A DNA stretch of 64,000 bases, taken from assembly GCF_001429285.1 (NCBI RefSeq), contig NZ_LMJJ01000001.1:440565-504564 (forward strand), in the 5' to 3' direction. Below, piece after piece: positions 35,898 through 43,909 of the stretch. The stretch comes from Ensifer sp. Root278. GTDB taxonomy: Bacteria; Pseudomonadota; Alphaproteobacteria; Rhizobiales; Rhizobiaceae. The position numbers were made by a program, and so were the translations under genes. Under the pieces are notes generated by a model. It worked only from the letters and a program-made list of their open reading frames with translations. It made no database searches and was not told the DNA's origin. Each line of letters starts with the position of its first letter. The stretch's first letter is position 1.

Positions 35898-36095
35898 GGG
35901 CAACACCTTGCTTCGGTCTTTCAGGGTATTCTACAGCAAGATGGTTTCGTCAAGAATAACGGCAAGATTGTGCATACCCATTCTGGGGCAAGGGCTTGCG
36001 GGTATCCGGATCGGCTGTTCGAACCCGCTCGATCCCGCTGGTGAGGCCATATTGGATGGCGGGGCGCCCGCTGCATGAGCGCCACGAGGGATCGA

Positions 36096-36120
36096 CGGCC
36101 GCCGTCTGTTGTGGCGGCCG
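36096..36120. terminator. Hairpin downstream of metZ
   Basis: Perfect 8-bp stem CGGCCGCC / GGCGGCCG with a 9-nt loop, 15 bp beyond the metZ stop. TATCTTTT follows on the plus-strand side; on the metZ side the tail is not U-rich. Confidence 0.55.
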
Positions 36121-36135
36121 TATCTTTTCGTTGCC

Positions 36136-37320
36136 TCAGGCTTTGACGGCCTCAAGCGCGCGGGCGAAATCCTCGACGACATCCTCGCTGTCTTCGATGC
36201 CGGCCGAGAAACGCACCGTGCCGGCGGAAATGCCCAGCTCTTCGCGGGCCTCGTCGGTCAGGTTCTTGTGCGTCGTCGTTGCCGGATGGGTGATCAGGCT
36301 CTTGCTGTCGCCGAGATTGTTGGAGATGCGCACGATCTCGAGCGCATTCTGCAGCGCGAATGCCGCATCCTTGCCGCCCTTCAGTTCAAAGGCGACGAGG
36401 GTGGAGCCGCCGGTCATCTGCTTGGCGATGATGTCGGCCTGCGGGTGATCCTTGCGGCCGGGATAGATGACCTTCGCCACCTGCGGCTGCTCAGCCAGGA
36501 AGTCGGCGACGCGGCGTGCGGTTTCCGTCTGCTGGCGCACGCGCAACGGCAAGGTTTCGATGCCCTTCAGCAGCGTCCAGGCATTGAACGGCGACATGGC
36601 CGGGCCGGTATGACGGAAGTAGTCGTGCAGGTTCTCGTTGATCCATTCCTTGTCAGCAAGCACGACGCCGCCGAGGCAGCGGCCCTGGCCATCGATATGC
36701 TTGGTGGCGGAATAGACGACGATATGGGCGCCGAGTTCCAGCGGCTTCTGGAAGAGTGGCGTCGCAAAAACGTTGTCGACGACGACCTTGGCGCCGATCT
36801 GGTTGGCGAGCTTGGCCACACCGGCAATGTCGATGACTTCGAGCGTCGGGTTGGTCGGGCTTTCCAGGAAGAAGACCTTGGTGTTCTTCTGGATCGCCTT
36901 TTCCCAGTTGGCGAGATCGCGTCCATCGACCAGCGTGCATTCGATGCCGTATTTCGGCGCCAGCGTCTCGACCACCCAGCGGCAGGAACCGAACAGCGCA
37001 CGGGCGGCAACGATATGATCGCCGGCCTTCAGCTGGCAGAGGATTGCCGCGGAAACGGCAGCCATGCCCGAAGCCGTGGCGCGCGCGTCTTCGGCGCCTT
37101 CCAGCATGCACATGCGCTTTTCGAACATGTCGTTGGTCGGGCTGCCGTAGCGGGCATAGATGAAGCCTTCGGTCTCGCCCTTGAAACGCGCTTCTGCCGC
37201 CTCGGATGTCTCGTAGACGAAGCCCTGGGTGAGGAAGATCGCCTCGGACGTCTCGCCGTGCTGGGAGCGGGTGGTTCCGCCGTGGACGAGTTGTGTTGCC
37301 GGGCGCCAGTTTTTGCTCAT
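36136..37320 (-). CDS. metZ: O-succinylhomoserine sulfhydrylase
   Basis: 394 residues of the Cys/Met-metabolism PLP family. FIYARYGSPTNDMFE, SGMAAVSAAI, the PLP Lys in YSATKHIDGQGR and the C-terminal RFSAGIEDSEDVVED segment identify it. It makes homocysteine directly from O-succinylhomoserine and sulfide. The ATG at 37320 was chosen because the SAM-II riboswitch and a terminator hairpin occupy the sequence just upstream. Expression should fall when S-adenosylmethionine is plentiful. Confidence 0.95.
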   Translation of the reverse strand: MSKNWRPATQLVHGGTTRSQHGETSEAIFLTQGFVYETSEAAEARFKGETEGFIYARYGSPTNDMFEKRMCMLEGAEDARATASGMAAVSAAILCQLKAGDHIVAARALFGSCRWVVETLAPKYGIECTLVDGRDLANWEKAIQKNTKVFFLESPTNPTLEVIDIAGVAKLANQIGAKVVVDNVFATPLFQKPLELGAHIVVYSATKHIDGQGRCLGGVVLADKEWINENLHDYFRHTGPAMSPFNAWTLLKGIETLPLRVRQQTETARRVADFLAEQPQVAKVIYPGRKDHPQADIIAKQMTGGSTLVAFELKGGKDAAFALQNALEIVRISNNLGDSKSLITHPATTTHKNLTDEAREELGISAGTVRFSAGIEDSEDVVEDFARALEAVKA

Positions 37321-37341
37321 GTGACGATCACCTTCAAAAAC

Positions 37342-37372
37342 AAAAAAAACCGGCCGCAAAAATGGGCCGGTT
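37342..37372 (-). terminator. Intrinsic terminator in the metZ leader (attenuator)
   Basis: On the minus strand, AACCGGCC pairs with GGCCGGTT around a 9-nt loop and is followed by eight T. It lies between the SAM-II aptamer and the metZ ATG. A competing hairpin, GGCCGG (complement of 37379-37384) with the CCGGCC of the terminator's 5' arm, would be the antiterminator. Confidence 0.88.
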
Positions 37373-37386
37373 TGACACCCGGCCTT

Positions 37387-37440
37387 TTTAGCTACTTGTT
37401 TAACGTGGCTGCAAGCCGACCGGCCAAATCACCACGGGAT
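37387..37440 (-). ncRNA. SAM-II riboswitch
   Basis: Reading the minus strand, the leader contains CGTGGTGATTTG, then CGGTCGGCTTGCAGCC, ACGTTAAACAAG and GCTAAA in the order and spacing of the SAM-II (metA-type) pseudoknot aptamer of alphaproteobacteria. It is followed by a terminator and metZ, the expected context. Confidence 0.95.
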
Positions 37441-37519
37441 AAAGCTTCAATACTGCTAGGGTGCGCTTGCGTCAATTCCCGGAGTTTGGTTTTGTCTCGC
37501 AACTGGAAAGAGGACTGCA

Positions 37520-38617
37520 ATGGCCCGCGATACTGGGATTTTGGCCGACCGCGCGATCGCCGCGCTGCTCGAAACGGGGCGCCTGAAGAGCGAGAGGCCG
37601 CTGGATGACGATCAGATCCAGCCGGCAAGCCTCGACCTGCGCCTTGGCGCCAAGGCTTTCCGCGTCCGCGCGAGCTTCATGCCCGGCCCGTCCCACCTCG
37701 TCGCCGACAAGCTCGACCGGCTGAAGCTGCATGTCGTCGATCTCACCGACGGTGCCGTGCTTGAAACCGGCTGCGTGTACATCGTGCCGTTGATGGAGAG
37801 CCTGGCGCTGCCTGCGGGCATGTCGGCCTCGGCCAATCCGAAAAGCTCGACCGGCCGCCTCGACATCTTCACCCGCGTGATCACCGACCGCGCCCAGGAG
37901 TTCGACAAGATTCCTGCCGGCTATAGCGGTCCGCTCTATCTCGAAATCAGTCCGCGCACCTTCCCGATCGTCGTGCGCCGTGGTTCGCGCCTGTCGCAGA
38001 TCCGCTTCCGCATGGGCCAGTCGCTGCTCTCCGAACAGGAGCTGCTGGCGCTGCATGAAAGCGACGTGCTGGTGGCGAGCGAACGCCCGAATGTCAGCGG
38101 CGGCGGCATTGCGCTGTCGATCGACCTCAAGGGCACCGGTCCGGAGGGTCTGATCGGCTACCGTGGCAAACACCACACCGCGGTCATCGACGTCGACAAG
38201 AAGGCGCAGCACAAGATCTTCGATTTCTGGGAGCCGCTCTACAGCCGCGGACGCGACGAGCTGATCCTCGATCCGGACGAGTTCTACATCCTCGTCTCGC
38301 GCGAAGCGGTGCATGTGCCGCCGCTTTACGCGGCCGAGATGACGCCGTTCGATCCGCTGGTGGGCGAGTTTCGCGTGCACTATGCCGGCTTCTTCGATCC
38401 CGGCTTCGGCCATGCCTCTGCCGGTGGCAGCGGTAGCCGCGCCGTTCTGGAAGTGCGCAGCCACGAGGTGCCGTTCATCCTCGAACATGGCCAGATCGTC
38501 GGCCGCCTGATCTATGAACACATGTTGGAGCGTCCTGACGGTCTCTACGGCCTCGGCGTCGGCTCCAACTACCAGGCCCAGGGCCTGAAGCTTTCGAAAC
38601 ATTTCCGCGCCGAGTAG
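37520..38617 (+). CDS. dcd: 2'-deoxycytidine 5'-triphosphate deaminase, double-length form
   Basis: 365 residues, about twice a normal Dcd (around 190). The N-terminal half carries the dCTP deaminase/dUTPase pattern (QIQPASLDLRLG, ANPKSSTGRLDIFTR, GPLYLEISPRTFPIVVRRGSRLSQIRF). The second half is a diverged repeat (GFFDPGFGH, AVLEVRSHEVPFILEHGQIVGRLIYEHM). Such fused proteins are annotated as dCTP deaminases in Rhizobiales; the reaction makes dUTP for thymidylate synthesis. It is divergent from metZ, so the 200-bp gap serves both genes. GAGGA precedes the ATG by about 9 bases. Confidence 0.88.
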   Translation: MARDTGILADRAIAALLETGRLKSERPLDDDQIQPASLDLRLGAKAFRVRASFMPGPSHLVADKLDRLKLHVVDLTDGAVLETGCVYIVPLMESLALPAGMSASANPKSSTGRLDIFTRVITDRAQEFDKIPAGYSGPLYLEISPRTFPIVVRRGSRLSQIRFRMGQSLLSEQELLALHESDVLVASERPNVSGGGIALSIDLKGTGPEGLIGYRGKHHTAVIDVDKKAQHKIFDFWEPLYSRGRDELILDPDEFYILVSREAVHVPPLYAAEMTPFDPLVGEFRVHYAGFFDPGFGHASAGGSGSRAVLEVRSHEVPFILEHGQIVGRLIYEHMLERPDGLYGLGVGSNYQAQGLKLSKHFRAE

Positions 38618-38629
38618 GGATTTTGCACG

Positions 38630-38659
38630 GGACCCTCGTGCGATACCGCGCAAGGGTCC
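38630..38659 (+). terminator. Hairpin downstream of dcd
   Basis: Perfect 7-bp stem GGACCCT / AGGGTCC enclosing 16 nt, 13 bp after the dcd stop and immediately before the tRNA-Gly promoter. It has no U-tract. Confidence 0.4.
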
Positions 38660-38688
38660 TTGACAGATCGTCCCGGTTCGGGAAATTT
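38660..38688 (+). promoter_or_regulatory. Promoter of tRNA-Gly
   Basis: TTGACA at 38660-38665, a 17-bp spacer and AAATTT at 38683-38688, placed about 10 bp before the tRNA 5' end. The -35 is perfect and the -10 weak. Confidence 0.6.
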
Positions 38689-38698
38689 CGCAGGCATC

Positions 38699-38773
38699 GC
38701 GGGTGTAGTTCAGTGGTAGAACGCCAGCTTCCCAAGCTTGATGTCGTCGGTTCGATCCCGATCACCCGCTCCA
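38699..38773 (+). tRNA. tRNA-Gly (anticodon CCC)
   Basis: 75 nt with encoded CCA. The acceptor stem GCGGGTG pairs with CACCCGC, the D-loop has AGTTCAGTGGTAGAAC, and the anticodon loop is TTCCCAA giving CCC, as in E. coli glyU. The T-arm contains GGTTCGATCCC. Confidence 0.96.
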
Positions 38774-38914
38774 ATCCTTCCTGAAGCCTCTTTTGCCTCG
38801 TTCGAGCGAGACCTATGGCCAGTTGCCTTGCGGACGGTTACTTTACCGCTCGATGAATCATCCCGCGGTTCCAAGCGCCGCCCCTGAGACAAGAACCGTG
38901 CCGGCCCGCTGCCC

Positions 38915-39748
38915 ATGAGATTTCTTTCCCTGTTCGCTCTCTGCGCGTCCCTGATCGCAACGCCGCTTGCGGCCCAGCCCAGGGACCTGCCCATTCTGTT
39001 CGATGCGCGCGAACGCATCGCCAAGCCCGATCTCACGGGCCTTGCGCGCTTGCGCTTCCTGACGACGGTCGACTTTCCGCCGTTCAACTTCATCGATCAG
39101 TCCGGCAAGCTCTCCGGTTTTCACGTCGATCTCGTGCGCGAGATCTGCCGCGAGCTCGACATCGAAGCCAAATGCCAGATCCAGGCAGTGACCTATGCGG
39201 AACTGCTGCCGGCGCTGGAGCAGGGGCAGGGCGAAGCGGTTGCCGCCGGTATCGCCGTCGGCCCGGAACTGCGCCAGCGCTTCGGCTTCTCGCGCGCCTT
39301 CATGCGGCTTCCGGCCCGCTTGGCCATCAACACCAAGGCGGCCGGCGCCGTGACGGGTCCGAAGGACCTCAGGAAAAAAACGGTCGGTGTCGTGGCGGGC
39401 ACCACCCATGAGGCCATGTTCAAGGCGTTCTTCCCGAGTATCGGGGCCAAGGTCTTCCCAGATCGCGATGCCATGCTCACGGCACTGCAGAAGGGTGAGG
39501 TGCCGGCGGTCTTTTCCGACGGTTTGCAGCTTTCCTTCTGGATCTCAGGCACGACTGCCGGGGGCTGCTGCGCACTCGTCGATGGTGCCTATTTCTCGCA
39601 ACGCTTTCTCGGTGAAGGCCTGACGATCATGAACCGCAAATCCGAACCGGCGCTGACCCAGGCGATCGACCACGCGCTGCTGGCGCTTTCGCGCAGCGGC
39701 CGGCTCGAGGAAATCTACCTGCGCTACTTCCCCAACGGCATCTATTGA
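38915..39748 (+). CDS. Extracellular solute-binding protein, family 3, orphan
   Basis: 277 residues with a signal peptide (cleavage near LAA|QP). The fold is the SBP_bac_3 type: LRFLTTVDFPPFNFIDQSGKLSGFHVDLVREIC, then the GVVAGTTHEAMF hinge and the ending LEEIYLRYFPNGIY. Such proteins bind amino acids or related small molecules in the periplasm. No permease or ATPase gene is adjacent, so it may serve a transporter encoded elsewhere or act as a sensor or lytic-enzyme-like protein. The preferred start is the ATG at 38915. Confidence 0.88.
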   Translation: MRFLSLFALCASLIATPLAAQPRDLPILFDARERIAKPDLTGLARLRFLTTVDFPPFNFIDQSGKLSGFHVDLVREICRELDIEAKCQIQAVTYAELLPALEQGQGEAVAAGIAVGPELRQRFGFSRAFMRLPARLAINTKAAGAVTGPKDLRKKTVGVVAGTTHEAMFKAFFPSIGAKVFPDRDAMLTALQKGEVPAVFSDGLQLSFWISGTTAGGCCALVDGAYFSQRFLGEGLTIMNRKSEPALTQAIDHALLALSRSGRLEEIYLRYFPNGIY

Positions 39749-39755
39749 GCGCCCA

Positions 39756-39858
39756 CTGCATGTTTCCTTTAATCGTACCCGGTCAAAGGTCAAAAACATG
39801 CAGCAATTCAAAGTGCTACAGCGACCTTTGCGCGTCTGATAAGACGCGCAGCGCTGTA
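39756..39858. repeat. Palindromic intergenic element B (two hairpins)
   Basis: Hairpin 1 has 10-bp arms CTGCATGTTT (39756-39765) and AAACATGCAG (39794-39803). Hairpin 2 has outer arms TACAGCG / CGCTGTA and inner arms GCGCGTCT / AGACGCGC around GAT (39817-39858). I recognise this as a common intergenic repeat of rhizobial chromosomes. A decayed relative is at 57794-57840. It lies between two convergent genes. Confidence 0.75.
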
Positions 39859-39891
39859 GACAGCTTGGCGTGAACGCCAGGAAATGATGAG

Positions 39892-40302
39892 CTACCGGCG
39901 GAAGCGGGCAAGCGCCCCTCGTTCGATGGCGGCGCAGGTGAGCTTGTCGAGACCGAGGCGGTCGCGCAGCAACTGCAACAGCCGGATCTCTTCGTTGCGA
40001 ATGCGCTGGTCCGCGGCGGCGATCTCGACGGCAAGTGCGTAGGCCGTCTCATGGAACTTTTCCGGAAGCGCCTCGCGCACGATTTCCAGAGCGATGTCCA
40101 ACCCCTCGGGGGCCGCGAGCTGGGCGGAGCATTCGTGGCCGATATGGACGAGCTGATCCTCGTTGAACCCCTCGAAGACCGGCAGGAACTGCACCAGCCG
40201 GCCGATGCGGGTGAATTCGTCGTCGCTCATCTCGCGGTCGACCGCCGACATCATCACCATGACATAGATGAGCGCTTCGTGGTGGCTGAGGCTTGGCAGC
40301 AT
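39892..40302 (-). CDS. TerB-family protein
   Basis: 136 residues, all-helical, matching the tellurite-resistance TerB family (PF05099). EALIYVMVMMSAVDREMSDDEFTRI and VEIAAADQRIRNEEIRLLQLLRDRLGL are the two acidic metal-binding repeats. Despite the name, most members outside ter clusters have no proven link to tellurite. It stands alone between two families of palindromic elements. Confidence 0.85.
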   Translation of the reverse strand: MLPSLSHHEALIYVMVMMSAVDREMSDDEFTRIGRLVQFLPVFEGFNEDQLVHIGHECSAQLAAPEGLDIALEIVREALPEKFHETAYALAVEIAAADQRIRNEEIRLLQLLRDRLGLDKLTCAAIERGALARFRR

Positions 40303-40321
40303 GGGTCTTTCCAGCGGTAGC

Positions 40322-40414
40322 GCAATTCCGGGAACGGCGTGAAGCGGTTTTTCATCCGGAATTGCATAGTTTCAAAGAGTTGGATCATCTCACTGTCTCA
40401 ACGATCAGATGATC
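40322..40414. repeat. Palindromic intergenic element C (two hairpins)
   Basis: Hairpin 1 has 10-bp arms GCAATTCCGG (40322-40331) and CCGGAATTGC (40356-40365). Hairpin 2 has 8-bp arms GATCATCT (40383-40390) and AGATGATC (40407-40414). The pattern is a recurrent rhizobial intergenic element, distinct from elements A and B. Confidence 0.7.
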
Positions 40415-40448
40415 TGGACGGTTGAGAGCTGGGAATTGCCGCGGCTGT

Positions 40449-41303
40449 TTACAAGTCCGGCTGCGGCTCGTCCATCCCGGTGCCGAGCGTTGGGTCGTCA
40501 AACGTCATCGGCGTGTGACTGAGGTCGCGCGGATCTTCGCCATAGAAGCCGAGCTTCGCCTGGTGCGCGGCGTCGGCCCGCTTCTTCAGCGGCGAGCCGG
40601 GTACCGGCGTCGCCCAGCCGTTGTCGACGAGCCAGGTTGCGAGATCCTGTCCACCGAGAGAGCAGGAAGCAGTGGCCGATGCGCCGGCGCTTCCCTCGGG
40701 CATGTCGCAGCTGACCGCACGTGCGCGCAGGAAGTTTCTGAAGGCCGTCCGTGCGACGATGCCGCAGGGCCAACTCTTCCCCCCGGTTTCGCAGGTTCTC
40801 TCTGCCTGCTCGGGCTCGATGCCATCGATCTGCAGCGTGAGCTTGTCGAACTGGATCACACCGGCGGCGATCGCCACGGGGCGATAGAGGATGGTCGGCC
40901 CGGCGGTCGCCTTCGCTTGCTTCTCCGGCTCTGACAGCGGGGCACGCGGCTCCGCGCGTTCGAGCGGCGCGCCGGTGACGGTGTCGGGCAGACCGAATTG
41001 TTGCGGCTCGATGGCGCGTGCGGCGTTTTCCGTCGTCGACGTCTGCGGTTGATCGCCGGTCGTAACCGCACCGGGCTGCGCGGTGCCGTCGGTCGGTGTT
41101 CCCAAGTCGAGCGGTACGTTATCATCCGTTTCGGCGTCATCCGGCGCCGGCTCGATTTCCGTCATGTCGGGCGTTTCGAGGACGAAGTCCGGCGTGGCGG
41201 CACTCTCGCGGTCGCGAATGGCGGCTGCACCCGCGTAGAGGATGCCGGTGAAAAGCGCGATCGCGGCGATGCCGCCGGCAAGGGAGTATAAATGCTGCCG
41301 CAT
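40449..41303 (-). CDS. Membrane-anchored SNase-like protein lacking catalytic residues
   Basis: 284 residues: an N-terminal membrane anchor (about 8-30), an acidic Pro/Thr-rich linker (35-140), and a C-terminal thermonuclease-like (PF00565) domain with ERTCETGGKSWPCGIVART and GGQDLATWLVDNGWATP. The DGDT motif, the RLxGIDAPE Arg and the DxYGR Arg of active nucleases are replaced here (QFDK, LQIDGIEPE, SAGASATA), so nuclease activity is unlikely. It lies 13 bp downstream of the XRE/S24 regulator gene, probably in one transcript. Confidence 0.8.
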   Translation of the reverse strand: MRQHLYSLAGGIAAIALFTGILYAGAAAIRDRESAATPDFVLETPDMTEIEPAPDDAETDDNVPLDLGTPTDGTAQPGAVTTGDQPQTSTTENAARAIEPQQFGLPDTVTGAPLERAEPRAPLSEPEKQAKATAGPTILYRPVAIAAGVIQFDKLTLQIDGIEPEQAERTCETGGKSWPCGIVARTAFRNFLRARAVSCDMPEGSAGASATASCSLGGQDLATWLVDNGWATPVPGSPLKKRADAAHQAKLGFYGEDPRDLSHTPMTFDDPTLGTGMDEPQPDL

Positions 41304-41316
41304 CAGGAAGAACGTC

Positions 41317-41967
41317 CTATTGGCTGGCCCAGATGATCCGGGCGATCCATTCGATCTGGCTGATCTCGAAGCCCCGGTTCGGGTGCTCCGGGTTGAGGGA
41401 AAGGAGTTCGATCGTGCGCGGCGTCTGGCGTGTCAGGACCTTCGCCATGACCTCGCCTTCGCGTGTCTTGACCACGACGCGGTCGCCGCGCCGAACCTGC
41501 GCCCCCGGATCGACGATCAGGGTGTCGCCGTCGCGGTACAGTGGCAGCATGCTATCGCCCTGCACCTCAAGCGCGTAGATGCCCGTCCGGCGTTCCGCCA
41601 CTGTTGGAAAGTCGATCACGTCCCAGCCCTGGCCGGCCGGAAAACCGCCGTCGTCGAAGAAGCCGCCGGCACCCGCCTGGGCGAAGCCGATCAGCGGGAT
41701 CGCGGCACTTGCAGTCGCCGGGGTGGCCTGAGTGTCATTCGGGCTCAACAGGCTGGTGAACTGGTCCATCGTGGCGCCGGTCGCCTCGAGCACCTTGGCG
41801 ATCGATTCCGTCGAAGGCCAGCGTTCCCGCCCGTCGGCAGAGTGGCGCTTGGACTTGTTGAAGGAGGTGGGGTCGAGCCCGGCGCGGCGGGCGAGACCGG
41901 AAGGCGAGAGCTGATTGCGCTCGGCCAATGCATCGATGGCGTGCCAGATCGTGCCGTGAGACAACAT
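41317..41967 (-). CDS. XRE/S24-family (LexA-like) transcriptional regulator
   Basis: 216 residues. The N-terminal helix-turn-helix (about 1-70: LSPSGLARRAGLDPTSFNKSKR) is joined to a C-terminal S24 peptidase-like domain with Ser in QGDSMLPLY and the partner Lys in EGEVMAK. That layout suggests a repressor able to cleave itself or derived from such a protein. The start MLSHGTIWHAIDALAERN at 41967 matches the family; the open frame reaches a GTG at 41997. The target genes are unknown; it is divergent from the antiporter gene. Confidence 0.88.
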   Translation of the reverse strand: MLSHGTIWHAIDALAERNQLSPSGLARRAGLDPTSFNKSKRHSADGRERWPSTESIAKVLEATGATMDQFTSLLSPNDTQATPATASAAIPLIGFAQAGAGGFFDDGGFPAGQGWDVIDFPTVAERRTGIYALEVQGDSMLPLYRDGDTLIVDPGAQVRRGDRVVVKTREGEVMAKVLTRQTPRTIELLSLNPEHPNRGFEISQIEWIARIIWASQ

Positions 41968-42151
41968 GCGAAAGGTCCGGGCCGAACAGGCGGCCACTTG
42001 CTGGGTTTGTTCGACACCACACTATCGAAACGCGAAGTACCGGTAAAGAATCCGAAGGAAAATAGTCCTTTCTCCGTCATTTGCTTTGGGGGCGGCGGCC
42101 CCTATAGTTCGCGTGACGGGCAGGACAGGCTTTCATCGGAGGGAACGTTTG

Positions 42152-43237
42152 TTGGCGCGCATGAGATCGGAGCGTCTGCTGTTCGTGGCCCTCGCTGCGG
42201 CGATTGCCGGGATCGCGCTGGAGCATGAGCTTCTCGAAATGGGGCGCCTGGCAACGCTTCTCGGTGCCGCCGGTCTCGTGGTGGCGATCGTGCTCGCCTC
42301 GCTGCGCGTGTCGCACCATGCCGAGGTGCTGGCGTCCAAGGTCGGCGATCCCTATGGCACGATGATCCTGACGCTCTCGGCGGTCTTGGTCGAGGTCGTC
42401 GTGCTGGCGATCATGATGACCAGCGAGACCTCGCCGACGCTCGTGCGCGACACGATCTATGCGGCCGTCATGCTCGATATCAACGGCATCCTGGGCCTCG
42501 CCGCCCTGCTTGGTGGCCTGAAACATGGAGAGCAGCCCTATAACGACGATTCCGCCCGCACCTACAGCGTCATGATTCTGACGGCGATGGGCATCTCGAT
42601 GGTCGTTCCGGAGTTCGTGCCGGCGGCGAGATGGCATCTCTATTCGGCCTTCACCATCGGCGCGATGATCACCCTCTATGCCCTGTTCCTGCGCATGCAG
42701 GTGGGGGTGCACAGCTACTTCTTCAGCTACAGCTATCCGAAGGCGAAGGGCGAGGGGAGCGCGATACAGGGTGGGCCGGATCAGCCGGTGCTGCCGTCGA
42801 TCGTGATACTGATCCTTGGCATCGTGTTGATCGGCGTGCTGGCGGAAGTGATGTCGTCGCTGCTGACCTCGGGCCTGAAGGGGAGCGGCGCCCCGCCGGC
42901 GGTGACCGCCATCGTCGTTGCCGTGATCTCTGCCTCGCCGGAAGTCATGACCGCGATGCGGGCGGCACTCGCCAACCGCATGCAGGCGGTCGTCAACATC
43001 GCGCTCGGGGCATCGCTTTCGACGGTCATCCTGACGGTGCCGGTCATGGAGGCGATCGCGCTCTATACCGGCCAGCCCTTCCTGATGGCCATGTCGCCGG
43101 TGCAGACGGTGATGGTGGCGGTCACTTTGATCGTGGCCGCGATCAACCTCAACGACGGCCAGACCAACGCCATTGAGGGCATGACTCATTTCGTGCTGTT
43201 CGCGACCTTCGTCATGCTGTCTGTGATCGGGCTCTGA
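42152..43237 (+). CDS. Calcium/proton antiporter of the CaCA family (y4hA/ChaA-like)
   Basis: 361 residues with about 11 membrane helices. The CaCA repeats are visible as TLSAVLVEVVVLAIMM in the first half and ISASPEVMTAMRAALANRMQAVVN in the second. The start is inferred as TTG 42152 because GGAGGG lies eight bases upstream; the ATG at 42161 is three codons in with a poorly placed site. It resembles the rhizobial y4hA ion transporter family; the substrate is probably Ca2+ or another cation. Confidence 0.88.
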   Translation: MARMRSERLLFVALAAAIAGIALEHELLEMGRLATLLGAAGLVVAIVLASLRVSHHAEVLASKVGDPYGTMILTLSAVLVEVVVLAIMMTSETSPTLVRDTIYAAVMLDINGILGLAALLGGLKHGEQPYNDDSARTYSVMILTAMGISMVVPEFVPAARWHLYSAFTIGAMITLYALFLRMQVGVHSYFFSYSYPKAKGEGSAIQGGPDQPVLPSIVILILGIVLIGVLAEVMSSLLTSGLKGSGAPPAVTAIVVAVISASPEVMTAMRAALANRMQAVVNIALGASLSTVILTVPVMEAIALYTGQPFLMAMSPVQTVMVAVTLIVAAINLNDGQTNAIEGMTHFVLFATFVMLSVIGL

Positions 43238-43264
43238 GCGGATGAAGTGCCTGTTCGTATAGCC

Positions 43265-43774
43265 TCAGGCCGTCGCCTTTTCGCGTGCCTTTCTTGCCAC
43301 CACCTCTTCATAGGCTGCCTGCAGTGTAGCGCGCACCCGCGGCGGACCATCGAGCAGCGCGCCGAGATGATCGTGTCGCAACTCGTCCATGAAGCGGTCC
43401 CAGAGTTCCGGACCGCCGTTTTCCATCTGCTCGGCGCGAATACTGAGCTCTTCGCTGACCGGCAGATAGCGCCGCCCCCAGGCGCCGAGCTGGGCCATGA
43501 TCGGCACCAGCGCGATCGTCATCTCCGTGAGACTGTAGATCGCCTTCTGCTTGTGCGTGGGGTCGTCCGCCTTGGTCAGCATGCCCTGCTCGACCAGCAT
43601 CTTCAGCCGATCCGCCAGGATGTTGGACGAGATGCCCTCCTGGGAACGCAGCAATTCCCGGAAGTGCCGTTTACCGCCGAAGATCATGTCGCGAATGATC
43701 AGCAGGCTCCATTTGTCGCCGAACACTTCGAGCGAAAGATTGATCGGGCAACCCGAGCGAATGTCGTCCTTCAT
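43265..43774 (-). CDS. HxlR-family transcriptional regulator
   Basis: 169 residues with the HxlR/DUF24 winged helix: the conserved Cys in SGCPINLSLEVFGDKWSLLIIRDMIFGGKRHFRELL, then SSNILADRLKMLVEQGML. The ATG at 43774 has AGAGG upstream; a GTG two codons earlier is possible. It is divergent from the SRPBCC gene, with 135 bp between starts, and is likely its regulator. Confidence 0.9.
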   Translation of the reverse strand: MKDDIRSGCPINLSLEVFGDKWSLLIIRDMIFGGKRHFRELLRSQEGISSNILADRLKMLVEQGMLTKADDPTHKQKAIYSLTEMTIALVPIMAQLGAWGRRYLPVSEELSIRAEQMENGGPELWDRFMDELRHDHLGALLDGPPRVRATLQAAYEEVVARKAREKATA

Positions 43775-43909
43775 TGGCACCTCTTCAAAACCGCTTGCAT
43801 TATCGCATCAGTGAGGCTATCGTGCAACTGCTTTCAAAATTAGAGCAGTTTTTAAATGAAACCAGTTAGGCAAAGGCCAGCGGTATTCGAACATCAGAGG
43901 AGAGAGAAC

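Noticed and set aside
35925-35953. Candidate apaG promoter (TTGACG with AATACC, or TAGAAT)
   Set aside because: The good -10 (TAGAAT) is only 14 bp from the -35, and the correctly spaced hexamer is poor.
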